Below, one piece after another: positions 44,526-52,507 of a stretch of 64,000 nucleotides of DNA (position 1 is its first letter; each line of letters begins with the position of its first letter). A program made the position numbers and the translations under genes. Origin of the DNA: an uncultured Spirochaetaceae bacterium (GTDB lineage: Bacteria > Spirochaetota > Spirochaetia > Sphaerochaetales > Sphaerochaetaceae); NCBI GenBank assembly GCA_944389295.1, contig CALXLV010000031.1, positions 1-64,000 on the forward strand. Reading direction: 5' to 3'. Below the pieces are notes generated by a model, which was not told the origin of the DNA, made no database searches, and saw only the letters and a program-made list of their open reading frames with translations.

Positions 44526-45215
44526 ATGAGACGTTTCCTTCCCCTCTTGATGCTGATTATCCTCCTCTCATCCTGTGCGAGTACGGAGAAGGGAGAGTTT
44601 TCCACGGAGGAGAAGCGCCATGCGCTCGGAGTGCTCGGAAACGACATGATTGCGTATGCATCCGTCATGGGAGAAATTCCCGAAGAGACAATGGCGGCGT
44701 ACCTTCCCGCATCATACACCGCATACAGGGAATATGTTCCTCTCTACGATGAACTTACTTCAGATTATCTCTCGTCGCTTTCAGCGATAATCTCCCCGCT
44801 CGCCGGTGATGCTCTTGAGATCGCAGGTTCCCATCTTGAGGAGGCAGTGTCCCTTTCTGATGATGATACCCTTGATAACCCCGAGGGGCTTACATCGCTT
44901 CTGCAGGAGGCTGCTGCGCGCGATGTCTACTCATCGCTTCTTGAACACTCGGAGGCGGCATCTGCAGAGGCTGAGGATGCATTCAGAGTTCCTTATGACA
45001 GCTTCACATCAGTCCGCGATGCCTATCTCAATCTTGCTTCCGTCGGAATAGATGTTTCCCTGCCTGTTCCGGAGCCTCTCTCTCCTCAGGCGCTTGCCTT
45101 CATCGCGGATGACGTGCTCTTCTCGCGTCTTGCGGATGCAGAGAGATCTCTCAGGGAAAGAATGCCTGAGTCCGAGGATTCCCCATATCTCGTTTTCTGG
45201 GAGGCAATGCCTTGA
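44526..45215 (+). CDS. Lipoprotein, unknown, cotranscribed with rarA
   Basis: 229 residues with lipobox LLSSC at residue 17 (MRRFLPLLMLIILLSSC). Mostly acidic helical sequence with several EEA/SEAASAEAEDAF blocks and LRERMPES near the end. No known family. Leaderless promoter predicted. Its stop (TGA) overlaps the TTG start of the next gene. Confidence 0.7.
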   Translation: MRRFLPLLMLIILLSSCASTEKGEFSTEEKRHALGVLGNDMIAYASVMGEIPEETMAAYLPASYTAYREYVPLYDELTSDYLSSLSAIISPLAGDALEIAGSHLEEAVSLSDDDTLDNPEGLTSLLQEAAARDVYSSLLEHSEAASAEAEDAFRVPYDSFTSVRDAYLNLASVGIDVSLPVPEPLSPQALAFIADDVLFSRLADAERSLRERMPESEDSPYLVFWEAMP

Positions 45216-47416
45216 ATCTCTTTGAGGATGCGGCGCGCACAATGCCTGACGAGCCTCTTGCCGCGCGGATGAGGCCGCGTACTCTCGACGAGTACATCGG
45301 ACAGGAGCACATTCTGGGAAAGGGAAGACTGCTGAGGCGTGCGATACAGGCCGACCAGCTTTCGTCCGTTATCTTCTACGGTCCGCCGGGAACCGGAAAG
45401 ACAACGCTTGCACGCGTCATCGCGAACACGACTAAAAGTCATTTCTCGACGCTAAATGCGGTTCTTTCCGGCGTAAAGGAGCTCAGAAGCGAGATCGATG
45501 CGGCCAAGGAGAGGCGCGAAGTCTACGGCATGCGCACAATACTCTTCATCGATGAGGTGCACAGGTGGAACAAGAGCCAGCAGGATGCGCTTCTGCCGTG
45601 GGTTGAAAACGGTACGTTCATACTCATAGGCGCAACGACGGAGAACCCTTACTTCGAGGTAAACGCTGCGCTTGTATCACGTTCACGCATCTTCCAGCTC
45701 AGGAAGCTCTCCGACGAGAATCTTCATGATATAGCGATGCAGGCAGTTCATGACAGGGAAAGGGGATACGGCAGATTCCGCGTCACATTCGAAGATGGCG
45801 CGCTTGAGCATCTCGTCTCAGTTGCCAACGGAGATGCCCGCTCCCTTCTGAACGCTCTCGAGCTTGCGGTTGAGACTACGCCTGACTCGTTCCCGCCGCC
45901 TGACGGAACGGAGATCGTCATTTCAAAGGAGACTGCTGAGGAGTCAATACAGAAGAAGGCTGTCCTCTATGACAAGGAGGGGGATTACCACTTTGACGTC
46001 ATCTCCGCCTTCATAAAGTCCCTCCGCGGCTCCGATCCAGATGCCGCGCTTTACTGGCTTGCCAGAATGGTTGCCGCAGGGGAGGACCCGCGCTTCATCT
46101 TCCGCCGCATGGAGATACTCGCAGCTGAGGATGTCGGCATGGCTGACCCGTATGCTGTGGCGGTCATTGAGGCTGATGCCTCCGCTTTTGACCGCATAGG
46201 ACTTCCTGAGGGAAGATTTCATCTTGCCCATTCCGCGATATATCTTTCTACAGCGCCTAAGAGCAACAGCGCGCTCGGCTTCTTCGATGCCCTTGCGGAT
46301 GTCGAGAAGGAGAAGGCAGAGGAGGTTCCGAACCACCTCCGCGATCCCAGCAGGGACAGCAAGGGCTTCGGCCACGGAGAAGGGTATATGTATCCCCATT
46401 CCTACCGCGATCACTGGGTCGCGCAGCAGTACCTTCCCACGGGACTGCAGGGCAAGGTCTACTACAAACCCACCGATATGGGCTATGAGGCGGCAATAAA
46501 GGATGAGGTCATGCTCCGCCGCGAGGCGCAGCTTGAGGCTGTGACTGAGGATCTCTATAAGGAGAACCTGACGTTCTCCCCCGGCGACAGGGCGAGGGAC
46601 AAGTGGGTCGAGAGGGCGCTCTCGGGAAGATCTGAGAGTCTCCTTGCGCTGATGCGGAAGCTCTACAGCGGCCTTGAGCTCCTGAGGTATGAGAACGTGA
46701 TGGTTCTGAACGCATCGCACGGACTCCTCTTATGGCCGCTGATGAAGAAGAATCCAGAGGGATATTCGCTTGCCGTAGTCAGGAGCGAGGAGCAGAAGGA
46801 GATAATCGAGCATTTCTCATCATCACTTGATGCGCTTCTCCGTCCATCGGTAATCGTCTCCGATCCCTGCGGGGCTTTCTCACATCTTGAGGACGGCCTG
46901 ATGTTCTCCGTGATCTCAGGGAGAAATGTGCTCTCGCGACTTGAGAGCGACAGGAAAATACTTCCGCTGATGAAGTCAAGGCTTGAGAAGGACGGGAAGA
47001 TCGCGCTTCTCGAGTCCGTGCCCGTCCTCTCTTCACGCCTCTCGGATTTTGCAGACGGAAGCGCTGCGGATGCGATGAGGGAAGCGGAGAAGCGCATATA
47101 CTCTGAATCGAATCCTCTCACCGCATGGAGGGAGAAGGAGCTTGATGAGGCTGTCAGGGAGGTATTTCCCGATGCAGCCATCACATACGAGAGAGAATGC
47201 GAGGAGAGGCTTCTTTCCGATGAGGCGCTCCGAAGTTTCTACAGGCAGAGCTACTCAGACTGCGGCCTTACAGAGAGTGAATTCCTTGCAGCGTTTCCGC
47301 GCCGCTCTGTCAGATGGTCGAACACAGTTGCCGTCATACGCTCCGGATTCGTAGAGGCTGCAGGAAAAGATAAATCCGGAGAATGGGGTGAGGTTGTCAG
47401 GAAAACGCGTCAGTAA
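45212..47416 (+). CDS. rarA: RarA/MgsA AAA ATPase fused to a C-terminal domain
   Basis: 734 residues. Residues 1-430 are RarA: RPRTLDEYIGQEHILG, Walker A YGPPGTGKTT, Walker B LFIDEVHRWNKSQQD, ATTENPYFEVNAALVSRSRIF, and C-terminal helical domain with YMYPHSYRDHWV. Residues about 440-734 form an extra domain (LRYENVMVLNASHGLLLWP, FSHLEDGLMFSVISGR) resembling a methyltransferase-like fold; cyanobacteria have a similar RarA-plus-unknown-domain fusion. RarA works at stalled forks. The start is TTG 45212, overlapping the previous stop; GGGAGG lies 7 bases upstream. Confidence 0.85.
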   Translation: MNLFEDAARTMPDEPLAARMRPRTLDEYIGQEHILGKGRLLRRAIQADQLSSVIFYGPPGTGKTTLARVIANTTKSHFSTLNAVLSGVKELRSEIDAAKERREVYGMRTILFIDEVHRWNKSQQDALLPWVENGTFILIGATTENPYFEVNAALVSRSRIFQLRKLSDENLHDIAMQAVHDRERGYGRFRVTFEDGALEHLVSVANGDARSLLNALELAVETTPDSFPPPDGTEIVISKETAEESIQKKAVLYDKEGDYHFDVISAFIKSLRGSDPDAALYWLARMVAAGEDPRFIFRRMEILAAEDVGMADPYAVAVIEADASAFDRIGLPEGRFHLAHSAIYLSTAPKSNSALGFFDALADVEKEKAEEVPNHLRDPSRDSKGFGHGEGYMYPHSYRDHWVAQQYLPTGLQGKVYYKPTDMGYEAAIKDEVMLRREAQLEAVTEDLYKENLTFSPGDRARDKWVERALSGRSESLLALMRKLYSGLELLRYENVMVLNASHGLLLWPLMKKNPEGYSLAVVRSEEQKEIIEHFSSSLDALLRPSVIVSDPCGAFSHLEDGLMFSVISGRNVLSRLESDRKILPLMKSRLEKDGKIALLESVPVLSSRLSDFADGSAADAMREAEKRIYSESNPLTAWREKELDEAVREVFPDAAITYERECEERLLSDEALRSFYRQSYSDCGLTESEFLAAFPRRSVRWSNTVAVIRSGFVEAAGKDKSGEWGEVVRKTRQ

Positions 47417-47417
47417 C

Positions 47418-47951
47418 TTATTCTTCCTGATCTGTCGATCTGAACACCAGCGTGGCTATGAATGAGGATATGCGCTCCACAGGCCACTGGAAGCCGCCGT
47501 CCATCCACTCCTTGACGATTCCGGAAACCCCGTTGATGCAGAATATGAGCTCCATGCGTCCCTCTTCTTTGTCGCTGCTGAACACAATTCCTGAATACTT
47601 GTCCATAACAGCGGAGATGAGCTCTTCTGCGAAGAAGCTGTCCACAGAGGCGGACATCAGGACTCGGAAGGTATCGCCGTTGTCCTTTATGTACTGCATG
47701 AACGGTATGAGCGAATCCAGAAAGGACTTGTGCGATGGATCGAACTCCGGCAGCTGTGAGAGTATGTCTTTCTCGATCTCGTCTATGAGATCACGGCGGC
47801 AGGAGTAGTATGCGTAGAAGGTGCTTCTGTTGACATCGGCCTTGGCGCAGATTGCCTTTATCGTTATATCCTCGAATGGCTGCGTCCTGAGAAGCTCCGT
47901 CATCGCTTTCTTGAGATAGCCTTTCGTCCTTGCTGTTCTCTTGTTATCCAT
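47418..47951 (-). CDS. TetR family regulator
   Basis: 177 residues. Helix-turn-helix FEDITIKAICAKADVNRSTFYAYYSCRRDLIDEIE; C-terminal helical domain similar to the TetR_C_8 type (FRVLMSASVDSFFAEE). Target unknown: neighbours are convergent rarA and divergent guaD. No SD; TTGACA-N17-TACCAT ends 6 bases before ATG (leaderless). It converges with rarA, one base apart. Confidence 0.88.
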   Translation of the reverse strand: MDNKRTARTKGYLKKAMTELLRTQPFEDITIKAICAKADVNRSTFYAYYSCRRDLIDEIEKDILSQLPEFDPSHKSFLDSLIPFMQYIKDNGDTFRVLMSASVDSFFAEELISAVMDKYSGIVFSSDKEEGRMELIFCINGVSGIVKEWMDGGFQWPVERISSFIATLVFRSTDQEE

Positions 47952-47957
47952 ACGGAG

Positions 47958-47986
47958 ATGGTAGATGCCCTCTGGTGGAGTGTCAA
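47958..47986 (-). promoter_or_regulatory. TetR promoter (leaderless type)
   Basis: Minus strand: -35 TTGACA (47986-47981), N17, -10 TACCAT (47963-47958), CTCCGT, ATG 47951. The clearest example of the pattern. Confidence 0.75.
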
Positions 47987-48015
47987 CAAAATGGAGGCAT
48001 TTCCTCTTTCCTTGT

Positions 48016-48098
48016 GCTATAATGCATCCGAGGACTGTATAAGCCTGCGATATGGGCGGGCGTATCTACAGGCTGCCGTCAACACCTAACTACAGTCC
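48016..48098 (+). ncRNA. Guanine-class purine riboswitch with extended -10 promoter
   Basis: Extended -10 TGCTATAAT at 48015-48023. P1 is GGACTGT (48032-48038) with ACAGTCC (48092-48098). P2 is GCCTGC / GCGGGC around loop GATATGG, which is identical to the family consensus. J2/3 is GTATCTAC (consensus GTTTCTAC). P3 loop is CCGTCAA. J3/1 AACTAC places C at the base-discriminating position, so the ligand should be guanine or hypoxanthine. P3 appears to have a bulged C, and J2/3 has A where most members have U. It ends 11 bases before guaD ATG, so SD masking is the likely mechanism. Confidence 0.85.
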
Positions 48099-48109
48099 CG
48101 GAGGTGATT

Positions 48110-49366
48110 ATGGCGGCTTATTCTGTGCATGGCGATCTTATCTGGACGGAGAGTGCGGGAGAGTTCCGCACCATGGAAGGCGGTTATCTTACTGTCGACG
48201 GCGGGAAGATCATCTCTGTTTCCCAAGACCGTCCCTCGTGTCCCGTGATCGATATGGCGGGAAAACTGGTGATTCCCGGTCTTTCCGATCTCCATCTGCA
48301 TGCGCCGCAGTACGCTTTCGCAGGCCTTTATATGGATGAGGAGCTCCTTGAATGGCTTGAGAAGCATACATTCCCGGAGGAGGCGAAGTACGGGGATATG
48401 GAGTATGCAGATAAAGCCTATTCAATCCTCGCTGACGATCTGCGGCGCGGTGCAACGACGAGAGTGTCGGTTTTCGGCACTATACATACCGATTCGGTGC
48501 TTCTCCTTATGAAAAAACTCGAGGAGGCGGGACTTTCAGGTTATGCCGGCAAGGTCAACATGGACCGCAATTCTCCCGACATTCTCCGCGAGGAAACTGA
48601 GGAGTCGATACGCGAAACAGAGCGTTTCCTCAGAGCCGCCGCATCATTCAGGGAGATACGTCCGATAATAACTCCCCGTTTCATCCCCTCATGCTCCGAT
48701 GAACTGATGGAAGCGCTTGGCAGGATCGTGCTCCGCGATTCACTTCCCGTACAGACGCATCTTGACGAGAACCTCTCGGAAGTTGAGTGGGTGAGGGAAC
48801 TCTGCCCATTTTCATCAAGCTATGCGGATGCCTACAAACATTTCCACATGCTTGGAGAGACTCCCGCGATAATGGCGCACTGTGTCTGGCCCGTTGAGAG
48901 CGAGATGGAAATGATGAGAGAGGGCGGCGTGTTCGTCGCGCACGCTCCGTCATCCAATACGAATCTCGCCTCAGGCATCGCCCCTGTCAGGAAGTTCATG
49001 GAGAAGGGCATCCATGTAGGCCTCGCTACCGATGTCGCAGGAGGCTCGTCGCTCTCGATGTTCCAGATGATCCACGACGCGGTCTCTGTAAGCAAGCTCA
49101 GGTGGAGACTTGTCGACAGCAGTGAGAAGCCCCTTCTGTTCTCGGAGGCCTTCTATCTTGCCAGCAAGGGCGGCGGTGCGTTCTTCGGCAGGACAGGTTC
49201 ATTTGAGCCGGGCTATGATGCGGATATTGTCGTGATAGATGACAGCCGCTGCCGCACTGTCCTTCACGATCAGCTTTCTCCTGCAGAGCGCCTTGAGTTC
49301 TACACATACAGGCATCCCGATGAATTTGTGACTGCGAAATTCGTGAAGGGTAGGCGGCTCTTCTGA
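48110..49366 (+). CDS. guaD: Guanine deaminase
   Basis: 418 residues, amidohydrolase of the guanine deaminase family: metal motif SDLHLHAPQYAFAG, FIPSCSDELM, QTHLDENLSEVEW, HCVWP and THLASGIAPV-type SSNTNLASGIAPVRKF and GLATDVAGGSSLSMF. It converts guanine to xanthine and ammonia. ATG 48110 follows SD GGAGGTG. The riboswitch just upstream supports the substrate. The next gene begins 29 bases after its stop. Confidence 0.93.
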   Translation: MAAYSVHGDLIWTESAGEFRTMEGGYLTVDGGKIISVSQDRPSCPVIDMAGKLVIPGLSDLHLHAPQYAFAGLYMDEELLEWLEKHTFPEEAKYGDMEYADKAYSILADDLRRGATTRVSVFGTIHTDSVLLLMKKLEEAGLSGYAGKVNMDRNSPDILREETEESIRETERFLRAAASFREIRPIITPRFIPSCSDELMEALGRIVLRDSLPVQTHLDENLSEVEWVRELCPFSSSYADAYKHFHMLGETPAIMAHCVWPVESEMEMMREGGVFVAHAPSSNTNLASGIAPVRKFMEKGIHVGLATDVAGGSSLSMFQMIHDAVSVSKLRWRLVDSSEKPLLFSEAFYLASKGGGAFFGRTGSFEPGYDADIVVIDDSRCRTVLHDQLSPAERLEFYTYRHPDEFVTAKFVKGRRLF

Positions 49367-49395
49367 TAAACCGTAGAATGGAGGCGGAGGCAGAG

Positions 49396-49650
49396 ATGGA
49401 GAGTGACGGCAGCCGCGTGGCTGTTATAGGAATAATAGTTGAGAACGGGGATATGGTGGAGAATGTGAACAGCCTCCTCCATCAGTACAGCCAGTATGTG
49501 ATCGGAAGGATGGGGCTGCCGTACCGCAGGCGCGGCATCAGTATCATAAGCGTTGTCGTGGATGCCCCCTCCGATGTGATCTCAGGCCTTTCCGGCAAGC
49601 TCGGAAGGCTCAGCGGCGTTACAAGTCAGGTTCTCTACACAAAGAAATGA
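49396..49650 (+). CDS. TM1266-family iron-only hydrogenase regulator
   Basis: 84 residues from ATG 49396 (an earlier ATG at 49378 lacks a site; GGAGGCGGAGG is before the second). RVAVIGIIVENGDMVENVNSLLHQYSQYVIGRMGLPYR matches the small TM1266-type putative iron-only hydrogenase system regulator, an ACT-like fold. It overlaps hydE by ATGA, as in other organisms. Confidence 0.8.
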   Translation: MESDGSRVAVIGIIVENGDMVENVNSLLHQYSQYVIGRMGLPYRRRGISIISVVVDAPSDVISGLSGKLGRLSGVTSQVLYTKK

Positions 49651-50687
49651 GCTGCGGAAACCTTTTGAAGCGTCTCCGCAGCGGAGCGATGCTGGACAAG
49701 AGTGAGTGGGCAGCTTTCATAGACTGTGATGATGAAGGCTTTGATGAAGAGCTTTTCTCCGCTGCAGCGGAGATCCGCGACAGAGTGTACGGGCGGAAAG
49801 TCTTTGCCCGCGGACTTGTGGAGTTCACGTCTTTCTGCCGCAATGACTGCTTTTACTGCGGTCTCAGACGCAGCAACAAGAATGCAGAGCGTTACCGCCT
49901 TTCAGAGAATGAAATCGTAGAAACGTGCCGAAATGGGTATGAAACTGGATTCAGAACTTTTGTGCTGCAGGGCGGCGAGGATTTGCATTTCACCGATGAT
50001 CGCATGGTCTCCATCATCAGAGCGATAAAGAAGAACTGTCCTGAAGCAGCTGTGACAATAAGCATCGGAGAGAGGAGTGCAGAGAGCTACAGGCTGATGA
50101 AAGAGGCCGGAGCCGACAGATATCTCCTCCGTCACGAGACTGCGGACCATGACCACTACTCAATACTTCATCCCTCATCGATGTCGCTGGACAAACGCAT
50201 CAGCTGCCTCAGAACTCTCAAGGCACTTGGCTATCAGACGGGAGCCGGGATGATGACAGGTTCTCCTGGTTCATCAGCGCTGACTCTTGCCGAGGATATG
50301 GTGTTCCTGCAGGATCTCCGGCCGGAGATGGTCGGAATCGGGCCGTTCATACCTCATCATGACACTCCCTTCAGAGAGATGAAGCGAGGCAGCGTCGCAC
50401 TTACTCTGAGAATGCTTGCTCTCGTGCGCATCGCGCTTCCGCGTGTGCTTCTTCCTGCAACAACAGCTCTTGGAACAGCGGAGGAGGGCGGAGAGATAAA
50501 GGGATTTAATGCCGGCGCCAATGTCGTGATGCCGAATCTTACTCCTGTGAGCGTGCGGAAGAAGTATCTTCTCTATGACAACAAGAAGATAACCGGAGCC
50601 GAGGCTGCCGAGAACATCGATTTAATTCGCGAGAAATTCAGAGCGGCAGGATATGAACTCTCGCTCTCCCGCGGCGATGCCCTCTGA
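49647..50687 (+). CDS. hydE: [FeFe] hydrogenase maturase HydE
   Basis: 346 residues. Radical SAM cluster CRNDCFYCGLR near residue 67, FVLQGGEDLHFTDDRMV, LLRHETADHDHYS, GAGMMTGSPG and GIGPFIPHHDTPF. HydE acts on the [Fe(CO)2(CN)(Cys)] synthon made by HydG. It is coupled to the TM1266 gene and probably shares the transcript that starts at the guanine riboswitch. Confidence 0.93.
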   Translation: MSCGNLLKRLRSGAMLDKSEWAAFIDCDDEGFDEELFSAAAEIRDRVYGRKVFARGLVEFTSFCRNDCFYCGLRRSNKNAERYRLSENEIVETCRNGYETGFRTFVLQGGEDLHFTDDRMVSIIRAIKKNCPEAAVTISIGERSAESYRLMKEAGADRYLLRHETADHDHYSILHPSSMSLDKRISCLRTLKALGYQTGAGMMTGSPGSSALTLAEDMVFLQDLRPEMVGIGPFIPHHDTPFREMKRGSVALTLRMLALVRIALPRVLLPATTALGTAEEGGEIKGFNAGANVVMPNLTPVSVRKKYLLYDNKKITGAEAAENIDLIREKFRAAGYELSLSRGDAL

Positions 50688-50983
50688 GCCATTATTTTCT
50701 GATAGCTTTTATATCATCATTATTCACTGCTGTATCGTGATGCTGCGGAAACAATATCATACCACTCATAAACACAGACTGAACGATACGGCATCAAAGT
50801 GATATCATTCGCTTATTGACATTTATGATACTGCTTCACATTGAATTCATCATATTCATGATAATAGTTATATAATTTAACATGTAATAAATATAATAAA
50901 TAGTATCATAACTAAATTATTATTGTGCAAATATTCTGTAAGCACCATTTCATTCTCATTTGTGGTGATCAATGCTGTGAAAT
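50688..50983. promoter_or_regulatory. AT-rich 296-bp region with repeated TATCAT motifs
   Basis: No gene seen. TATCAT or its complement occurs at 50712, 50755, 50803, 50825, 50858 and 50904, and again at 50996 in the next feature. It is far more AT-rich than its flanks. TATCAT is also the -10 used by nearby leaderless genes, so it may hold several promoters or a binding-site array for hydG-hydF. Confidence 0.45.
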
Positions 50984-51064
50984 CTGTTATCCTCATATCA
51001 TCCTGAGTCGAGGATACGTTCCGGGACGTGGGAAATCATAACAGCCGAAGGGGAAGCGGTGCTG
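50984..51064 (+). ncRNA. Candidate structured leader RNA of hydG-hydF
   Basis: Nested pairing: CTGTTAT (50984-50990) with ATAACAG (51038-51044) encloses ATCCTC/GAGGAT (50989-50994 with 51010-51015) and ACGT/ACGT (51016-51019 with 51026-51029). A second hairpin pairs CAG/CTG and CCG/CGG (51042-51064), sharing CAG with the first closing stem. The two are mutually exclusive at that CAG, as in riboswitch or attenuator switches. It sits just before the hydG ribosome site. I cannot match it to a known class. Confidence 0.35.
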
Positions 51065-51080
51065 ACCCTGTGGAGGAATC

Positions 51081-52499
51081 ATGTACGACAAATATTCCAT
51101 GGTCGCTGATGATTTCATCAATGACGATGAAATCAAGGAGACGCTGAGGTATGCCGATGAGAACAGGCATAACGAGACTCTGATCCACTCTATAATAGAG
51201 AAGGCCAGGCTGAGGAAGGGACTTGACCACAGGGATGCTTCTGTACTTCTCGCATGCGACATTCCTGAGCTCAATGAGGAAGTCTACAGACTTGCCGGCG
51301 AGATAAAGAGGGATTTCTACGGCGACAGAATCGTCATGTTCGCACCCCTCTACCTCTCCAACTACTGCGTGAACGGATGCGTCTACTGTCCATATCATGC
51401 GAAGAACAAGCATATCGCAAGGAAAAAGCTGACGCAGGAGGAGATCGTGACTGAGGTGCTCGCACTGCAGGACATGGGACACAAGAGGCTTGCGATCGAG
51501 ACTGGCGAGGACCCCGTGAACTGTCCGATAGAGTATGTGCTTGAGTCGATAAAGACGATCTACTCGATAAAGCACCGCAACGGAGCGATAAGGCGCGTAA
51601 ACGTCAACATAGCTGCCACTACCGTTGAAAATTACCGCAGGCTCAAGGAAGCAGGGATTGGCACATATATTCTGTTTCAGGAGACATACCATAAGGAGAG
51701 CTACCTCAAGCTCCATCCGACAGGCCCCAAGCATGACTACAACTACCACACTGAAGCTATGGACAGGGCCATGGAGGGAGGAATCGACGATGTTGGCTGC
51801 GGCGTTCTCTTCGGACTTGAGCTCTACCGCTATGAGTTTGCCGGCCTTTTGATGCACGCGGAGCATCTCGAAGCTGTCCACGGCGTAGGCCCGCATACCA
51901 TCTCAGTGCCGCGCGTCAGGCATGCCGACGACATCGATCCCGATGAGTTCGACAACGGCATCGACGACGAGACATTCTGTAAGATCGTCGCCTGCATCCG
52001 CGTCGCCGTCCCGTACACCGGCATGATAATCTCCACTCGCGAGAATAAGAGCGTGAGGGAAAAGGTGCTCAAGCTCGGCGTCTCGCAGATCTCCGGAGGG
52101 TCGAGGACCAGCGTCGGAGGCTATGCCGTGCCTGAGGAAGAGGATGAGAACTCCGCCCAGTTCGACGTCAGCGACAACCGCACGCTCGACGAGGTTGTGA
52201 GGTGGCTGATAGAACTCGGCTATGTACCGTCGTTCTGCACGGCGTGCTACAGGGAAGGCCGCACAGGCGACAGATTCATGTCGCTCTGCAAATCAGGGCA
52301 GATACAGAACTGCTGCCTTCCCAACGCCCTCCTGACGCTCAAGGAGTATCTCATTGATTACGCCTCTCCCGAGACGAGGAAAAAGGGCGAGGAGCTCATA
52401 GAACGCCAGCTTCTCGACATACCTAACGAGAAAACGAGAGCGACCGCTGCGAAGTATCTTGCCGCCATAGAGGAGGGCAGGAGAGATTTCCGCTTCTAG
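51081..52499 (+). CDS. hydG: [FeFe] hydrogenase maturase HydG
   Basis: 472 residues. Radical SAM motif CVNGCVYCPYHAKN near residue 96, LAIETGEDPVNCPIEYV, ATTVENYRRLKEAGIGTYILFQETYH, SGGSRTSVGGYAVPEEEDENSAQF, and the C-terminal second cluster CTACYREGRTG...C. It cleaves tyrosine to make CO and CN for the H-cluster. GGAGG lies 5 bases before ATG. hydF follows 8 bases later. Confidence 0.95.
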   Translation: MYDKYSMVADDFINDDEIKETLRYADENRHNETLIHSIIEKARLRKGLDHRDASVLLACDIPELNEEVYRLAGEIKRDFYGDRIVMFAPLYLSNYCVNGCVYCPYHAKNKHIARKKLTQEEIVTEVLALQDMGHKRLAIETGEDPVNCPIEYVLESIKTIYSIKHRNGAIRRVNVNIAATTVENYRRLKEAGIGTYILFQETYHKESYLKLHPTGPKHDYNYHTEAMDRAMEGGIDDVGCGVLFGLELYRYEFAGLLMHAEHLEAVHGVGPHTISVPRVRHADDIDPDEFDNGIDDETFCKIVACIRVAVPYTGMIISTRENKSVREKVLKLGVSQISGGSRTSVGGYAVPEEEDENSAQFDVSDNRTLDEVVRWLIELGYVPSFCTACYREGRTGDRFMSLCKSGQIQNCCLPNALLTLKEYLIDYASPETRKKGEELIERQLLDIPNEKTRATAAKYLAAIEEGRRDFRF

Positions 52500-52507
52500 G
52501 AGGAGAG

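Noticed and set aside
51040-51056. Glycine riboswitch
   Set aside because: The loop GCCGAAGGGGAA is similar, but the GGAGAG and CTCTCAGG parts of the consensus are absent.
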